Shown here: positions 1-8,598 of the stretch, in pieces
How the letters are laid out: each line of letters opens with the position of its first letter
Numbering within the stretch: position 1 is the stretch's first letter
NCBI GenBank assembly: GCA_958428545.1
Contig: CAUAGM010000001.1
Span: forward strand, 310,001 to 374,000
Direction: 5' to 3'
DNA from: an uncultured Arcanobacterium sp.
GTDB lineage: Bacteria > Actinomycetota > Actinomycetes > Actinomycetales > Actinomycetaceae
Length of the DNA stretch: 64,000 bases
The notes under the pieces: model-generated
The model's input: only the letters and a program-made list of their open reading frames with translations
What the model was told of the DNA's origin: nothing
The model's database searches: none
Made by a program: the position numbers and the translations under genes

Positions 1-63
1 AATCCGCCCAGGTTCAGATTCGTGGCTGCTGTTGCTTGGCTGCCTAGGCTGAAACCGAAGTGA
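1..63 (+). CDS. possible 3' end of a gene cut by the window edge
   Basis: Frame 1 is open from the first base to a TGA at 61-63 and would encode about 20 residues ending in LPRLKPK. The hairpin just downstream (86-117) is consistent with a gene ending here. The fragment is too short to recognise, and the frame could be open by chance since the other two frames stop only a few codons earlier. No function can be given. Confidence 0.22.
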   Translation, partial: NPPRFRFVAAVAWLPRLKPK

Positions 64-85
64 AAATCAAACTGTAATGAACAAT

Positions 86-117
86 ATCTCTCAGCTCTGT
101 GCATAAAGCTGAGAGAT
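86..117. terminator. hairpin between convergent gene ends
   Basis: An 11-bp perfect inverted repeat (86-96 with 107-117, ATCTCTCAGCT and its complement) encloses a 10-base loop. The T-run expected of an intrinsic terminator is weak on both strands. The position, between a possible gene end at 63 and the convergent acyl-CoA synthetase end at 340, favours a terminator role for one or both transcripts. Confidence 0.45.
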
Positions 118-224
118 CTGCATCAGGAGCTACGTTTATAGAAGTGCGCAGCTGTATGTATTCCAACAGTGCGCAGCTTATACAAGCGTGGCGTGCAAGC
201 TATGATTCTATGATTCATAGGTGT

Positions 225-272
225 GCTGCGGCGCAGTGAGAAAAGCTGCGGCGCAGTGAGAAAAGCTGCGGC
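225..272. repeat. 20-bp tandem repeat, about 2.4 copies
   Basis: The unit AAAAGCTGCGGCGCAGTGAG is present as 225-240 (last 16 bases), 241-260 (complete) and 261-272 (first 12 bases), without mismatch. The region 64-339 holds no convincing gene; reading frames here have no recognisable product and consist largely of this repeat and the next. Confidence 0.8.
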
Positions 273-309
273 ACCTGCCACAATCGTGCACAATGCTGTG
301 CGCGCCCTT

Positions 310-351
310 ATAGGAGACCTAGATATATGTATAGGCGGCCTAGATATATGT
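310..351. repeat. 21-bp tandem duplication overlapping the end of the acyl-CoA synthetase gene
   Basis: Bases 310-330 and 331-351 are copies of one 21-bp unit differing at two positions (AGGAGA versus AGGCGG near the start). The second copy overlaps the last codons and the stop of the minus-strand gene that ends at 340, so a duplication event may have happened right at the gene end. Confidence 0.75.
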
Positions 352-2241
352 TGGGTTTGCCGGCCCCCATAGCTCAGCTCCTGCGTATATTTTTTCAATT
401 AGCTCCGCATTGCGTGCAATCACAACAGCTCGTTTTACCTTTTGAGTAGGAGTTGCCGTGCCATCTTCAGCGGTCATTTCTGTAGGCAGGAAAGCAAAAC
501 GCTTCACTTGCTCCCAACGTGAAAGTTTGGCATTAGCGCGATGCACTTCATCCTGGATTGTTTTGCGCAGTTCAGGCATTTTAAGAGCTTCAGCATAAGT
601 TGCCTTGTAGCCGTTGAGTTTCATCCACTGCTCTACCCAATCATGATCGAGGGCGATAAGAGCGCTGACGAACTTTCGTCCTTCTCCAACTGCAACTGCT
701 TGTGCAATTGCAGGGCTCGACGCCGTCAGTGCACCTTCCACCGTTGCAGGTGAAATGAACTTTCCGTTCGAGCTTTTCATCACGTCTTTAATTCGGTCAG
801 TAATGCGCACGTAGCCGTTTTCATCAATAGTGCCAACATCGCCTGTGTGGAACCAACCGCCTTCAGTCATGCGTGCAGTGAGCTCAGGGTCATTATGATA
901 TTGGCGCATCACGCCGCCGCCGCGCAGCAGAATTTCTCCTTCACTGCTGATCTTTGCTTCGGTGCCAGGAATGAGGCGTCCGACCGTGCCAAACTGGAAC
1001 TCTTCAGGGCGGTTGTAGGTGGTGACGGCGCTCGTTTCCGTCACTCCATAGCCTTCAACAAGCTTAATGCCGATATTGAAGAACCATTTTTGCAAATCGG
1101 GATCGAGGCGCGCTGATCCGCTTACGAGAAAGCGCAGGTGCCCGCCCAAAAGTTCGCGAATTGTGGAGTAAGCGAGCTTGTCAAAAAGCTTATATTGCGC
1201 GGCAAGCAACGCTGGCATGGGTTTTCCTTCGCTGCGATAAGGGAAGCTCTTGTCGGCAACGCTCATAGCTTTTTTGAGCAGGGCCGCTTTAAGGGAGCCA
1301 GGCTTGGCAGCGTTTTCAGTGCCTGCACGGACTTTCTCGAAAACGCGCGGTACGCCGCACATCAAGGTAGGCTTGATTTTCGCCATATTCTCAACGATCT
1401 TCGGTATGCGCCCATCGAGCGCCGTCACCGTACCGCAATAAATATCGATCAGTAGCATACTCTTGCCGAAAGCATGGGTGAGAGGCAGCCAAATATAGTG
1501 GATATCTGTATCTCGAAGGGTTTCGTTCGCTCCCCAGCCTGTGCCCTCGTAGATCCAGTTATCGTGAGTAAGCTCAACGCCTTTGGGGCGACCCGTGGTG
1601 CCAGAGGTGTAGATAATTGTGGCGAGGGTTTCTCTGTTTGTCGAATCAATAAGTTCGCGCACGCGCCCTGGATGATCAGCATAGTAACGTTTGCCAGTTT
1701 CTACTAGGCTTTCCCATGTGAGCACGCGCTCATCTTCAGCGATAGCGCCAGTGATTGCCCCATTCAAGACGATAATATGCTTCACATTCTCTTTAATAGC
1801 AGGAATAGATGCCATCTTTTCCAGAAGCTGCTGAGATTCTACGATAAGAGCTGTCGCTCCCGAATCAGTGACGATAAACTGCACGTCATCGTCATGCGTA
1901 TTCGGATAGATTGCACAGGTGACGGCGGCAATACAGTTAATCGCAAAATCACTTTGCACCCATTTAATTGAGGTATTGGCACTGATGCCGACTACGCTGG
2001 TTGGCTCCACTCCAATATCGAGCAGACCTGCAGCAACGATATGAGTCTGATCGCGAAATTCTTTCCACGTGAGAGTTTGCCATTCGTCGTTCTCATCGGG
2101 ATACATCCAGCCTGCGGCGTCTGGGGTGGCATCGGCACGCGTATCGAGCGCAGATCCGACGTTTGCCCAGCGATTTTCGAGCGCTTTACGAAGTGTGGGC
2201 GTGAGAGATTCATAATTGATCTGCTGATATTCCATAGCCAT
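340..2241 (-). CDS. long-chain acyl-CoA synthetase (FadD15-type)
   Basis: A 633-residue AMP-forming enzyme of the ANL superfamily that would activate a fatty acid to acyl-AMP and then acyl-CoA in the cytoplasm. The phosphate-binding loop YTSGTTGRPKG lies at residues 211-221, the EGYGVTETSA motif in the middle, and the C-terminal hinge region HTGDVGTIDENGYVRITDR is intact, followed by KSSNGKFISP. Length and motif order fit the long-chain FadD15/FAA1 branch rather than short-chain acetyl-CoA synthetases. The start at 2241 encodes MAMEYQ; an ATG two codons later is equally possible. The gene is divergent from the next acyl-CoA ligase-like gene, with a 168-bp shared upstream region. The chain-length preference is inference. 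Confidence 0.93.
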   Translation of the reverse strand: MAMEYQQINYESLTPTLRKALENRWANVGSALDTRADATPDAAGWMYPDENDEWQTLTWKEFRDQTHIVAAGLLDIGVEPTSVVGISANTSIKWVQSDFAINCIAAVTCAIYPNTHDDDVQFIVTDSGATALIVESQQLLEKMASIPAIKENVKHIIVLNGAITGAIAEDERVLTWESLVETGKRYYADHPGRVRELIDSTNRETLATIIYTSGTTGRPKGVELTHDNWIYEGTGWGANETLRDTDIHYIWLPLTHAFGKSMLLIDIYCGTVTALDGRIPKIVENMAKIKPTLMCGVPRVFEKVRAGTENAAKPGSLKAALLKKAMSVADKSFPYRSEGKPMPALLAAQYKLFDKLAYSTIRELLGGHLRFLVSGSARLDPDLQKWFFNIGIKLVEGYGVTETSAVTTYNRPEEFQFGTVGRLIPGTEAKISSEGEILLRGGGVMRQYHNDPELTARMTEGGWFHTGDVGTIDENGYVRITDRIKDVMKSSNGKFISPATVEGALTASSPAIAQAVAVGEGRKFVSALIALDHDWVEQWMKLNGYKATYAEALKMPELRKTIQDEVHRANAKLSRWEQVKRFAFLPTEMTAEDGTATPTQKVKRAVVIARNAELIEKIYAGAELWGPANPTYI

Positions 2242-2375
2242 GCCTCAAGTGTATCGCTTTTTCTTGTTGTATCTGCGAGATTTTTATGCTGGTTGCCAGC
2301 TCACAGATTGTGCACTGTATTGTGTGGTCATTCAACGCTTCGTATTCATCGAATTTTCTGTGTGAATGAGCGTGA

Positions 2376-2403
2376 TTGAGCAGCATCTTTTTCGCCATAT
2401 AAT
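2376..2403 (+). promoter_or_regulatory. promoter giving a leaderless transcript
   Basis: A perfect -10 hexamer TATAAT at 2398-2403 lies 16 bp downstream of TTGAGC (2376-2381). The ATG of the next gene is at 2410, six bases after the -10, which is about where transcription should begin. There is no Shine-Dalgarno-like sequence before the ATG. The mRNA is therefore probably leaderless, which is common in actinobacteria. Confidence 0.65.
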
Positions 2404-2409
2404 CATCAC

Positions 2410-4362
2410 ATGAGTGGTGGGTATTTCAATCCAGCGCACAGTCTTGATCGTGCTGCTGCGGCGCATCCTGAACGCATCAGCATGTGGTATGGGGAGCGTG
2501 CGTGGAGTGTTGCGCAATCTGCACAGTGCACGATTGATCTTTCCTGTGCTCTGCGTGATCTGGGCGTTCGAGAGGGAAGACGCGTGGCGCTGATTGCCAG
2601 AAATTCTCCGTGGCATCTTTTTATGCACGTGGCTTGTGCTCGCCTCGGTGCGGTATTTGTGCCGTTGAGCTATCGGTTGCCAGATGAACAGCTTCTTTCC
2701 GTGTGTGCATCTGTGCGGCCGCAGTTACTCGTGGCAGATCCAGAAACTGCGTGCGGTGCTGCGAATAGGGTGCGTGAGCAGGGTGCGAAATATGTTCAGC
2801 ATTTTTTTGTGATTGACGACGACTCCTTAGCTAGCCTCAGCGAAGAGCTAGCTCCCGATGAAGGTTTGCTCGAATGTGCCTGCGAGTATGGCTGGCTCCC
2901 ATTCACTGCTCTTTTCGATCGCGGGAGGCAGATGCGTTTGCCGAGAGTTCAAACTTCTGCCATATATACGGGCGATTTCAGCGAAATGCAGCACGCAGCC
3001 GAGAGTGCAATTGATAGCACGGTTGAAAGAGGGGCTGGAAGTGCAATCGAGAGTGGTGCTGACGATTTAGCCCATTGCGCCCATTCTTCCCGCTCTTCTC
3101 AGTCTTCACTTTTCTCTGATTCTGTTCTTTCCGGAAATTTTGGCAATGTGCAGGAGCAGGCTCTTAACTGCGCGCAGTATCCCGAAGGATTAGGCGCTAT
3201 TTTACTCACGAGCGGAACTTCTGGTGAACCAAAATTTGTGGGATTAACGCATGAAAACCTCTGGTGGGGGAGCAGAAATTTTCGTGAAGGCTTTGAATAT
3301 TCAAACCGAGATACTGAGCTGGTCGTGGCGCCAATGAGCCATATTGGTGGATTCAACGGCACTACTCTTGATCTTTTTTCTCATGGAGGCACTGTGGTTG
3401 TGATGCGGCAATTTGTGCCCAGTGAGGTAGTGCGTGAGTTGGAGCGACGATGCGTATGCATGATGTTTGCCGTGCCGGCTATGTATATGGCATTGCTGCG
3501 AGACTCGCGTTTTTCAGCTCAGAGCCTTCCAGCATTTCGTTTGCCGCTCACAGGCGGAGGTGCTGTTTCTCCCGATATGATTCGTGCGCTGACGAAGGTA
3601 GGGCTGCAGCCTCTCAACGTGTGGGGAATGACGGAGACTTCTGCGGCAGGCTGCTATCTGCCTGCCGAGCATAGTGAGCGTCGGGCAGGGTCTATCGGCA
3701 GACCGTTTGCTCATGTGCAGGTGAAAATCGCTCCATGCGAGGCGGTTATATCTGCGGATAGCGCCTCCCTTGTAGGTGAACTGTGGGTGAGAGGTCCAAA
3801 CGTAGCGATTAATTATTGGGCAGAAAATAATTACTGGGAAGAAAACGTTGGAATTGGCAGCAGCTCTAATGGTGGCGTTGATAGCAGCACTGATAGTAAC
3901 TCTGATACAAACGCTGATAGAGGAAAGGGGCAGGAAAAGGAAAAGAGCGCTGAGAGTGAGTTTGAAAAAAAGCGCAATGATTCAGAAAATTCCTGGCTGC
4001 ATACGGGCGATCTCGTTCGTCTTGATAGTGAAGGATATCTCTGGATTATCGGGCGTAAGGACGATCTGATCAGCACTGGCGGGGAAACTGTTGCTCCTCA
4101 GGAAGTTGAAGAAGTGCTTATGAGGCATGAGCATATTCGCGAGGTTGCAGTAATCGGGATTCCTGATCCAGTGTGGGGGCAAGTAGTAGCTGCTGCTATT
4201 GTGCTTAGTGGAAGGAAAGAGCCGTCACTTGATGATATTCGAGAATTTGCTCGCGCCTATCTTGCTGATTATAAGCTCCCGCGCGTATGTATCGTTCTTT
4301 CGGCTCTGCCGCTTAACGCAAACGGAAAAATCGACCGCGCAGCGCTCGCGGCGTTTGTGTGA
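2410..4362 (+). CDS. AMP-dependent acyl-CoA ligase-like enzyme with two low-complexity insertions
   Basis: A 650-residue ANL-superfamily enzyme. The phosphate-binding loop LLTSGTSGEPK is at about 266-276, followed by the MTETSA motif, the hinge HTGDLVRLDSEGYLWIIGR and the terminal PLNANGKIDR with the catalytic lysine. It is about 100-150 residues longer than usual for MenE- or acyl-CoA-ligase-like relatives. The extra length is in two places: a Ser/Ala/Asp-rich stretch at about 185-258 just before the P-loop, and a highly charged Ser/Asn/Asp/Lys/Glu stretch at about 480-530 just before the hinge. Both look disordered. The start is fixed by the leaderless promoter 6 bp upstream. The substrate is unknown; o-succinylbenzoate-CoA ligase (MenE) is possible but no other menaquinone gene is nearby. 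Confidence 0.85.
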   Translation: MSGGYFNPAHSLDRAAAAHPERISMWYGERAWSVAQSAQCTIDLSCALRDLGVREGRRVALIARNSPWHLFMHVACARLGAVFVPLSYRLPDEQLLSVCASVRPQLLVADPETACGAANRVREQGAKYVQHFFVIDDDSLASLSEELAPDEGLLECACEYGWLPFTALFDRGRQMRLPRVQTSAIYTGDFSEMQHAAESAIDSTVERGAGSAIESGADDLAHCAHSSRSSQSSLFSDSVLSGNFGNVQEQALNCAQYPEGLGAILLTSGTSGEPKFVGLTHENLWWGSRNFREGFEYSNRDTELVVAPMSHIGGFNGTTLDLFSHGGTVVVMRQFVPSEVVRELERRCVCMMFAVPAMYMALLRDSRFSAQSLPAFRLPLTGGGAVSPDMIRALTKVGLQPLNVWGMTETSAAGCYLPAEHSERRAGSIGRPFAHVQVKIAPCEAVISADSASLVGELWVRGPNVAINYWAENNYWEENVGIGSSSNGGVDSSTDSNSDTNADRGKGQEKEKSAESEFEKKRNDSENSWLHTGDLVRLDSEGYLWIIGRKDDLISTGGETVAPQEVEEVLMRHEHIREVAVIGIPDPVWGQVVAAAIVLSGRKEPSLDDIREFARAYLADYKLPRVCIVLSALPLNANGKIDRAALAAFV

Positions 4363-4502
4363 TTGCTGCTTATAAGATCGGCTCTATGCGAAATTGTTTT
4401 TCTGCGTCTGCTATTTTTAAGATCTTTTCTGCTCGGAGTATTTATTTTGTAAATTCGTATTTTCTGGAAGTTCTGGAGTTCTAGAAGAATATCCAGCTGT
4501 GC

Positions 4503-4508
4503 TATAAG
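4503..4508 (+). promoter_or_regulatory. -10-like element, probably another leaderless start
   Basis: TATAAG at 4503-4508 ends nine bases before the ATG at 4518, and no Shine-Dalgarno sequence precedes that ATG. No clear -35 hexamer is visible. The arrangement mirrors the one before the gene at 2410 but is weaker. Confidence 0.35.
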
Positions 4509-4517
4509 CTGTGTGCT

Positions 4518-5564
4518 ATGCCGATACTTCATTCAACCACGCCAGTTTACCCTGGGGACCGCGTTGCAGTGCTCTCTCCTGCATGGGCTGCACCCGCATA
4601 TTTCCCAGCAATTCATGAGCAGGCATTGGCTCGCATAGAAAGTAAGCTTGGGCTCATTCCCGTTGAATATCCGACCACGCGAAAAATGGGAGCAACTGCT
4701 CGTGAACGAGCTGCAGACGTCAATGCTGCTTTTGCTGACCCTTCAATTCGAGCGATTTTCGCCAGCATCGGCGGCGATGATCAAATTACCGTCACCCCTT
4801 TTCTTGATCCTAGCTTGGCGCAGGCAGACCCAAAGCCGTTTTTTGGCTATTCCGACAATACAAATATCCACAACTGGCTGTGGCGCAGCGGTGTGCAGAG
4901 TTTTTATGGAGGGGCAACGCAGCTTCATTTTGGCTCAGGCAGTTCAAGCCCTGAGCCCGAGCATCTTGCCACGCTTCGATCGGCGCTGTTCAAAACGGGA
5001 GATCTCGTGCTCCCTCTTCCTTCACGAAGCCAGGATTACGCATTAGATTGGTCTGATCCTCAGGCGGTGACGATGGACGGAGCTTACGGACCTGCTCTTC
5101 CTCTGGAATTTCTTGGCAGTGACGAGCCTGTGCGTGGTCGCACGTGGGGAGGCTGTTGCGAGGTGCTCGATCAGCTCGCTATAGCGGATCGCTTGCCCTC
5201 AGCTGCTGAGTTGGAAGGCGCGATTCTTATTCTTGAAACGTCAGAGGTGCTTCCTCCGCCAGATTTTGTTGGTAGATGGGTTCGCGCTATGGGTGAGCGT
5301 GGTTACCTGCATGCAGTGCAGGCTCTCATGTTTGCGCGCCCTGCCGTTGATGATCGTAGTGCTCCGGCGTCACCGGATATTCTCAGAGCGCGCCACCACG
5401 CCTATATTGATTATTTGCTTAGCAGTATTTCGCTTTATCGTGAAGATTTACTGGTCTGCCTTAATCTTCCATTCGGGCATACGAAGCCGCAATTAGTGAT
5501 TCCTTATGGCGGAGAAATAACGATCGATCCTGTGAGTGAAACCGTTACGGCGCATTTCGGGTAA
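4518..5564 (+). CDS. S66 family LD-carboxypeptidase / MccF-like serine peptidase
   Basis: A 348-residue cytoplasmic protein of peptidase family S66, whose members trim the D-Ala from murein tetrapeptides (LdcA) or cleave microcin C-type acyl-adenylates (MccF). The nucleophile motif GYSDNT puts the serine at residue 112, IGGDDQ precedes it at about 84-89, an ILETSE segment carries a candidate glutamate, and the C-terminal FGHTKPQLVIPYG supplies the histidine of the Ser-His-Glu triad. Length fits the MccF-type subgroup. Whether it recycles cell wall or confers immunity to a Trojan-horse antibiotic cannot be decided here; no microcin genes are near. It stands alone between a co-directional ligase gene and a convergent PH-domain gene. 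Confidence 0.88.
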   Translation: MPILHSTTPVYPGDRVAVLSPAWAAPAYFPAIHEQALARIESKLGLIPVEYPTTRKMGATARERAADVNAAFADPSIRAIFASIGGDDQITVTPFLDPSLAQADPKPFFGYSDNTNIHNWLWRSGVQSFYGGATQLHFGSGSSSPEPEHLATLRSALFKTGDLVLPLPSRSQDYALDWSDPQAVTMDGAYGPALPLEFLGSDEPVRGRTWGGCCEVLDQLAIADRLPSAAELEGAILILETSEVLPPPDFVGRWVRAMGERGYLHAVQALMFARPAVDDRSAPASPDILRARHHAYIDYLLSSISLYREDLLVCLNLPFGHTKPQLVIPYGGEITIDPVSETVTAHFG

Positions 5565-5939
5565 CGAAACAGCTAGCGTGGCAGTTGTGCTTGCGTTCAT
5601 TGCCCTCGTGTTCATTCAGTATTATGCTGGCACTTCCTGCGCTTGGCTTACTGTGGAAAGGCCGCCTAGTGTGCGCCTAGTTCACGCCTAGTGCTGTGCC
5701 CAGTGTGTGCGAAACGCGCAGCTGCATATTCGCGCTATGTATGTATTTTTACGCATTTGCCTTATGCGTTGCTGTGTGCTGTTTCTTCCTTTTTTTATGT
5801 GTTGATTTTTTACCTTATGTGAGCGTTTTTATACTCGTGGCGTATAGCGTGGGTATAGGTGTGTAGCTCGTTCTTTATCGAAGGCTTCTAAGGCTTTCAG
5901 TGAGGCTGTGCTATCTGCTTTGTGACTGCTCGAAGCAGC
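5565..5939. other. convergent intergenic region with three CGCCTAGT copies
   Basis: No gene is supported here. Between 5661 and 5693 the octamer CGCCTAGT (last base T or G after it) occurs three times at 12-16 base intervals. The remainder is T-rich low-complexity sequence on the plus strand. No strong terminator hairpin was seen. Confidence 0.5.
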
Positions 5940-6653
5940 TTATCGAATCAATGTGTATGCAAGAAAAAGTGTGATCGTTGCAAGAATAAGCAGGTGTGGA
6001 AGATAGAAAGACTGGGTGCTTGCTTCGTGGGTGGGAGCGCCAGTTTCTGGCTGGGAGGAGAGCTGCTTCGAATGCTCTGTGGTAAGAGCGGCAGCAATAT
6101 CGGCGAGCGGCAGCACTTCAAAAATTTTTCCTGAGGTTTGAGTCCAATTAAATGTTGAAAAATGCTGTTTGCTGCGATTGGTTTTAGTTGATGAGAGCAA
6201 TGAGGAATTAAATATACTTGCTCTGGAAGGCACTGCCCATACTGCAACTTTTTTTGGCAGCGAACGAGTGTAGATATATAGGCCATAGCGGCTTTCGATA
6301 TGCTCTATATCGCTCCATGGAATATGGCAGTGGCGAAAGAGATTGACGATATGCAGTTCATTTTTACTTACTTCCACGCGTGGGCTCCAAAACATGAGGT
6401 AGCCGATTGCTGTGACGGCGAGCAGGATAGGGGTCGCCCAGATTATTTCCTGCCAGCCGCCGTTTCGCCATGAAAGCAGCAGAAGAAGAAGTGCGATGCA
6501 CCACAATGAATAAGCCCAGAGTCTCGTGCCAGTACCGCGAATAATGAATGTTGCCACAGCGGAGATTATCCCATATTCCGCATAAAATCGCAGTTTGAAG
6601 TGCGTAGCAGGCGGAAAAAATCTCGCAGAAATAGGCGTCCATAATATGGACAC
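5940..6653 (-). CDS. membrane protein with bacterial PH domain
   Basis: A 237-residue protein with two hydrophobic segments in the first 90 residues, a bacterial PH-type beta domain from about 92 to 175 (opening SPRVEVSKNELHIVNLFR and containing the PWSDIEHIES strand typical of this family), and a last membrane helix at about 218-236. Such small PH proteins are common in actinobacteria and mostly uncharacterised; membrane placement is predicted from hydrophobicity. The true start may lie a few codons inside, since no clear ribosome-binding site marks 6653. It is convergent with the S66 peptidase gene and divergent from the importer operon. Confidence 0.72.
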   Translation of the reverse strand: MSILWTPISARFFPPATHFKLRFYAEYGIISAVATFIIRGTGTRLWAYSLWCIALLLLLLSWRNGGWQEIIWATPILLAVTAIGYLMFWSPRVEVSKNELHIVNLFRHCHIPWSDIEHIESRYGLYIYTRSLPKKVAVWAVPSRASIFNSSLLSSTKTNRSKQHFSTFNWTQTSGKIFEVLPLADIAAALTTEHSKQLSSQPETGAPTHEASTQSFYLPHLLILATITLFLAYTLIR

Positions 6654-6782
6654 GCTCGATGTGGGCTTTGCGGAAGTGCTGTAGCCTTAACGATACGCAT
6701 ATCTTTACTTCGAGATATTCGGGAAACTGAACATTCGATAGAGGTATAAGCACTCAACATCCTATTGTTAGGAGAAATAATA

Positions 6783-8426
6783 GTGAAGAAATTATGTACG
6801 TATGCCGCTTTGACGGCAGCGGCTGCACTAGCGCTCTCGGCTTGCTCTGGCGGCGCTTCAAATGATGCTGCAGAGGGGGGAGATTCAGCCGCAGTCATTA
6901 CTGCAAATGGCGCTGAACCCCAGAATCCATTAGTGCCTGCAAATACCAACGAAACTGGTGGCGGCAGGATTGTTGACGTTATCTATTCTGGCCTAGAGTA
7001 TTACGATGCTGAGGGTAAGCCACAGCTCGAAATGGCAGAATCGATTGAAACGCAAGACAATCAAAACTACACAATTAAGCTGAAGTCTGGCTGGAAGTTC
7101 TCTGACGGAAGTGCTGTGACTGCTAAAAGCTACGTAGATGCTTGGAACCAGGCTGTGAAGCACAGTATGCGCAATGCTTCTTTCTTTGAATCAATCGAAG
7201 GGTATGAAGAAGCTCTTGCTGCTGCTGAGGCTGCTGTAGAAAATGGCGGCGTAGGCGATGTGGATATGGCAGGTCTTGCGCTGGTTGATGATACAACCTT
7301 TACCGTTAAACTTGCGCAAGCTGAATCTGATTTCCCGCTTCGCCTAGGTTATTCAGCGTTCTATCCGCTTCCTGAAGCTGGTATTGGTGATCCTGAAAAA
7401 GTTGCCGCATTCGGGGCAGCTCCTGTGACTAATGGCCCATACATCGTTAAAGAAGGCTCATGGGCTCACAACGAGCAGATTGAACTCATTCCAAATCCTG
7501 AATACAACGGACCGCGTGCGCCTAAGAATGGCGGGGTGACGATCAAGTTCTACAAGTCGCTGGATGCCGCATACAACGATCTTCTTTCGAAGCAGCTCGA
7601 TGTGCTCGATGCCGTTCCGGATTCTGCTTTCGGCACTTATGAAGCAGAACTTGGTGATCGCGCTATCAACCAGCCAGGTGCTGTCTTCCAGAGCTTCACT
7701 ATTCCAGCAACTGACGAGCGTTTCGCTGGCGAAGCTGGCGCATTGCGCAAGCAGGCGATTTCGATGGCAATTAACCGCGAAGAGATCACTAAGACGATCT
7801 TCCAGGGTACTCGCCAGCCAGCCACTGATTTTGTGGCTCCAGTGATTCCTGGGCACAACGATAAGTTGGCAGGCAACGAGGTTGTTTCCTACAACCCTGA
7901 GAAGGCTAAAGAGCTGTGGGCTAAAGCTGAAGCAATTTCTGCTTGGACTGGTTCTTTCGAGATTGCCTACAACTCTGATGGCGGGCACCAGGCATGGGTT
8001 GATGCAACAGTAAACTCTATTAAGAATGTTCTCGGAATTGATGCTAAAGGCAATCCTTATCCAGAATTCAAGAGTTTGCGTGACGAGGTGACGAACCGTA
8101 CTATCAAGAGCGCATTCCGCACTGGCTGGCAGGCAGATTATCCGTCACCATACAACTTCCTTGGTCCGCTGTATGCTGCAGGAGCTTCTTCAAATGATGG
8201 AGATTACTCCAACCCAGAGTTCGATGCTCTGCTCAAGAAGGCACTGAATACTATCGATCAAGATGAGGCAGCTAAGATCTATGATCAAGCTCAGGAGACC
8301 TTGCTGAAGAATCTCCCAGCCATTCCATTGTGGTATTCCAACCTCAACGGCGGCTCAGCTGAAGGCGTGCAGAACGTTCAGTTTGACTGGAAGACTGTGC
8401 CGATTTACTACAACATCACTAAGTAG
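6783..8426 (+). CDS. oligopeptide ABC transporter substrate-binding lipoprotein (SBP_bac_5)
   Basis: An extracellular solute receptor for an Opp/Dpp-type importer. The GTG at 6783 is chosen because AGGAG lies 8 bp upstream (6770-6774) and the product then begins with a proper lipoprotein signal: lysines at 2-3, a hydrophobic Ala/Leu run and lipobox LSAC ending at Cys21. Family 5 hallmarks follow, such as the VIYSGLEYYDAEGKPQLEMAE region and the DAWNQAVKHS and NPEYNGPRAPKNGG segments. The mature protein is about 525 residues, normal for OppA/DppA. A strong terminator follows (8480-8530), so the receptor is probably made in excess over the permeases. In mycobacteria the SBP_bac_5 homologue LpqW also lies close to typA, so a role other than peptide uptake is possible. 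Confidence 0.93.
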   Translation: MKKLCTYAALTAAAALALSACSGGASNDAAEGGDSAAVITANGAEPQNPLVPANTNETGGGRIVDVIYSGLEYYDAEGKPQLEMAESIETQDNQNYTIKLKSGWKFSDGSAVTAKSYVDAWNQAVKHSMRNASFFESIEGYEEALAAAEAAVENGGVGDVDMAGLALVDDTTFTVKLAQAESDFPLRLGYSAFYPLPEAGIGDPEKVAAFGAAPVTNGPYIVKEGSWAHNEQIELIPNPEYNGPRAPKNGGVTIKFYKSLDAAYNDLLSKQLDVLDAVPDSAFGTYEAELGDRAINQPGAVFQSFTIPATDERFAGEAGALRKQAISMAINREEITKTIFQGTRQPATDFVAPVIPGHNDKLAGNEVVSYNPEKAKELWAKAEAISAWTGSFEIAYNSDGGHQAWVDATVNSIKNVLGIDAKGNPYPEFKSLRDEVTNRTIKSAFRTGWQADYPSPYNFLGPLYAAGASSNDGDYSNPEFDALLKKALNTIDQDEAAKIYDQAQETLLKNLPAIPLWYSNLNGGSAEGVQNVQFDWKTVPIYYNITK

Positions 8427-8479
8427 TGTTTTCGCTGCTAGTGTATAGATTATTCGCCAGTATGGTGTATATCTAAAAG

Positions 8480-8530
8480 ACGACTGTGGCTCGTATGCTG
8501 CTAGGCTGCGAGCCGCAGTCGTTCGCTTTT
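8480..8530 (+). terminator. strong intrinsic terminator inside the opp operon
   Basis: A 14-bp stem (8480-8493 with 8509-8522, one G-U pair) with a 15-base loop is followed by a T-rich stretch (TCGCTTTTCCACTTTTG). It lies between the binding-protein gene and the first permease gene. It should act as a partial terminator that lowers permease and ATPase expression relative to the receptor, unless the permeases have their own promoter in 8531-8598. Confidence 0.85.
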
Positions 8531-8598
8531 CCACTTTTGTTTTATTATTATTCACCCCGTAGAATACACATACATTCTATTTAATGAAGGAGGCCTTG

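Noticed and set aside
123..398. 91-codon minus-strand frame at the left edge
   Set aside because: It is made mostly of the two tandem repeats, overlaps the end of the acyl-CoA synthetase gene and has no ribosome-binding site or recognisable motif.
6364..6949. overlapping minus-strand genes upstream of the importer
   Set aside because: These frames run across the PH-domain gene and the importer promoter and have no coding features.
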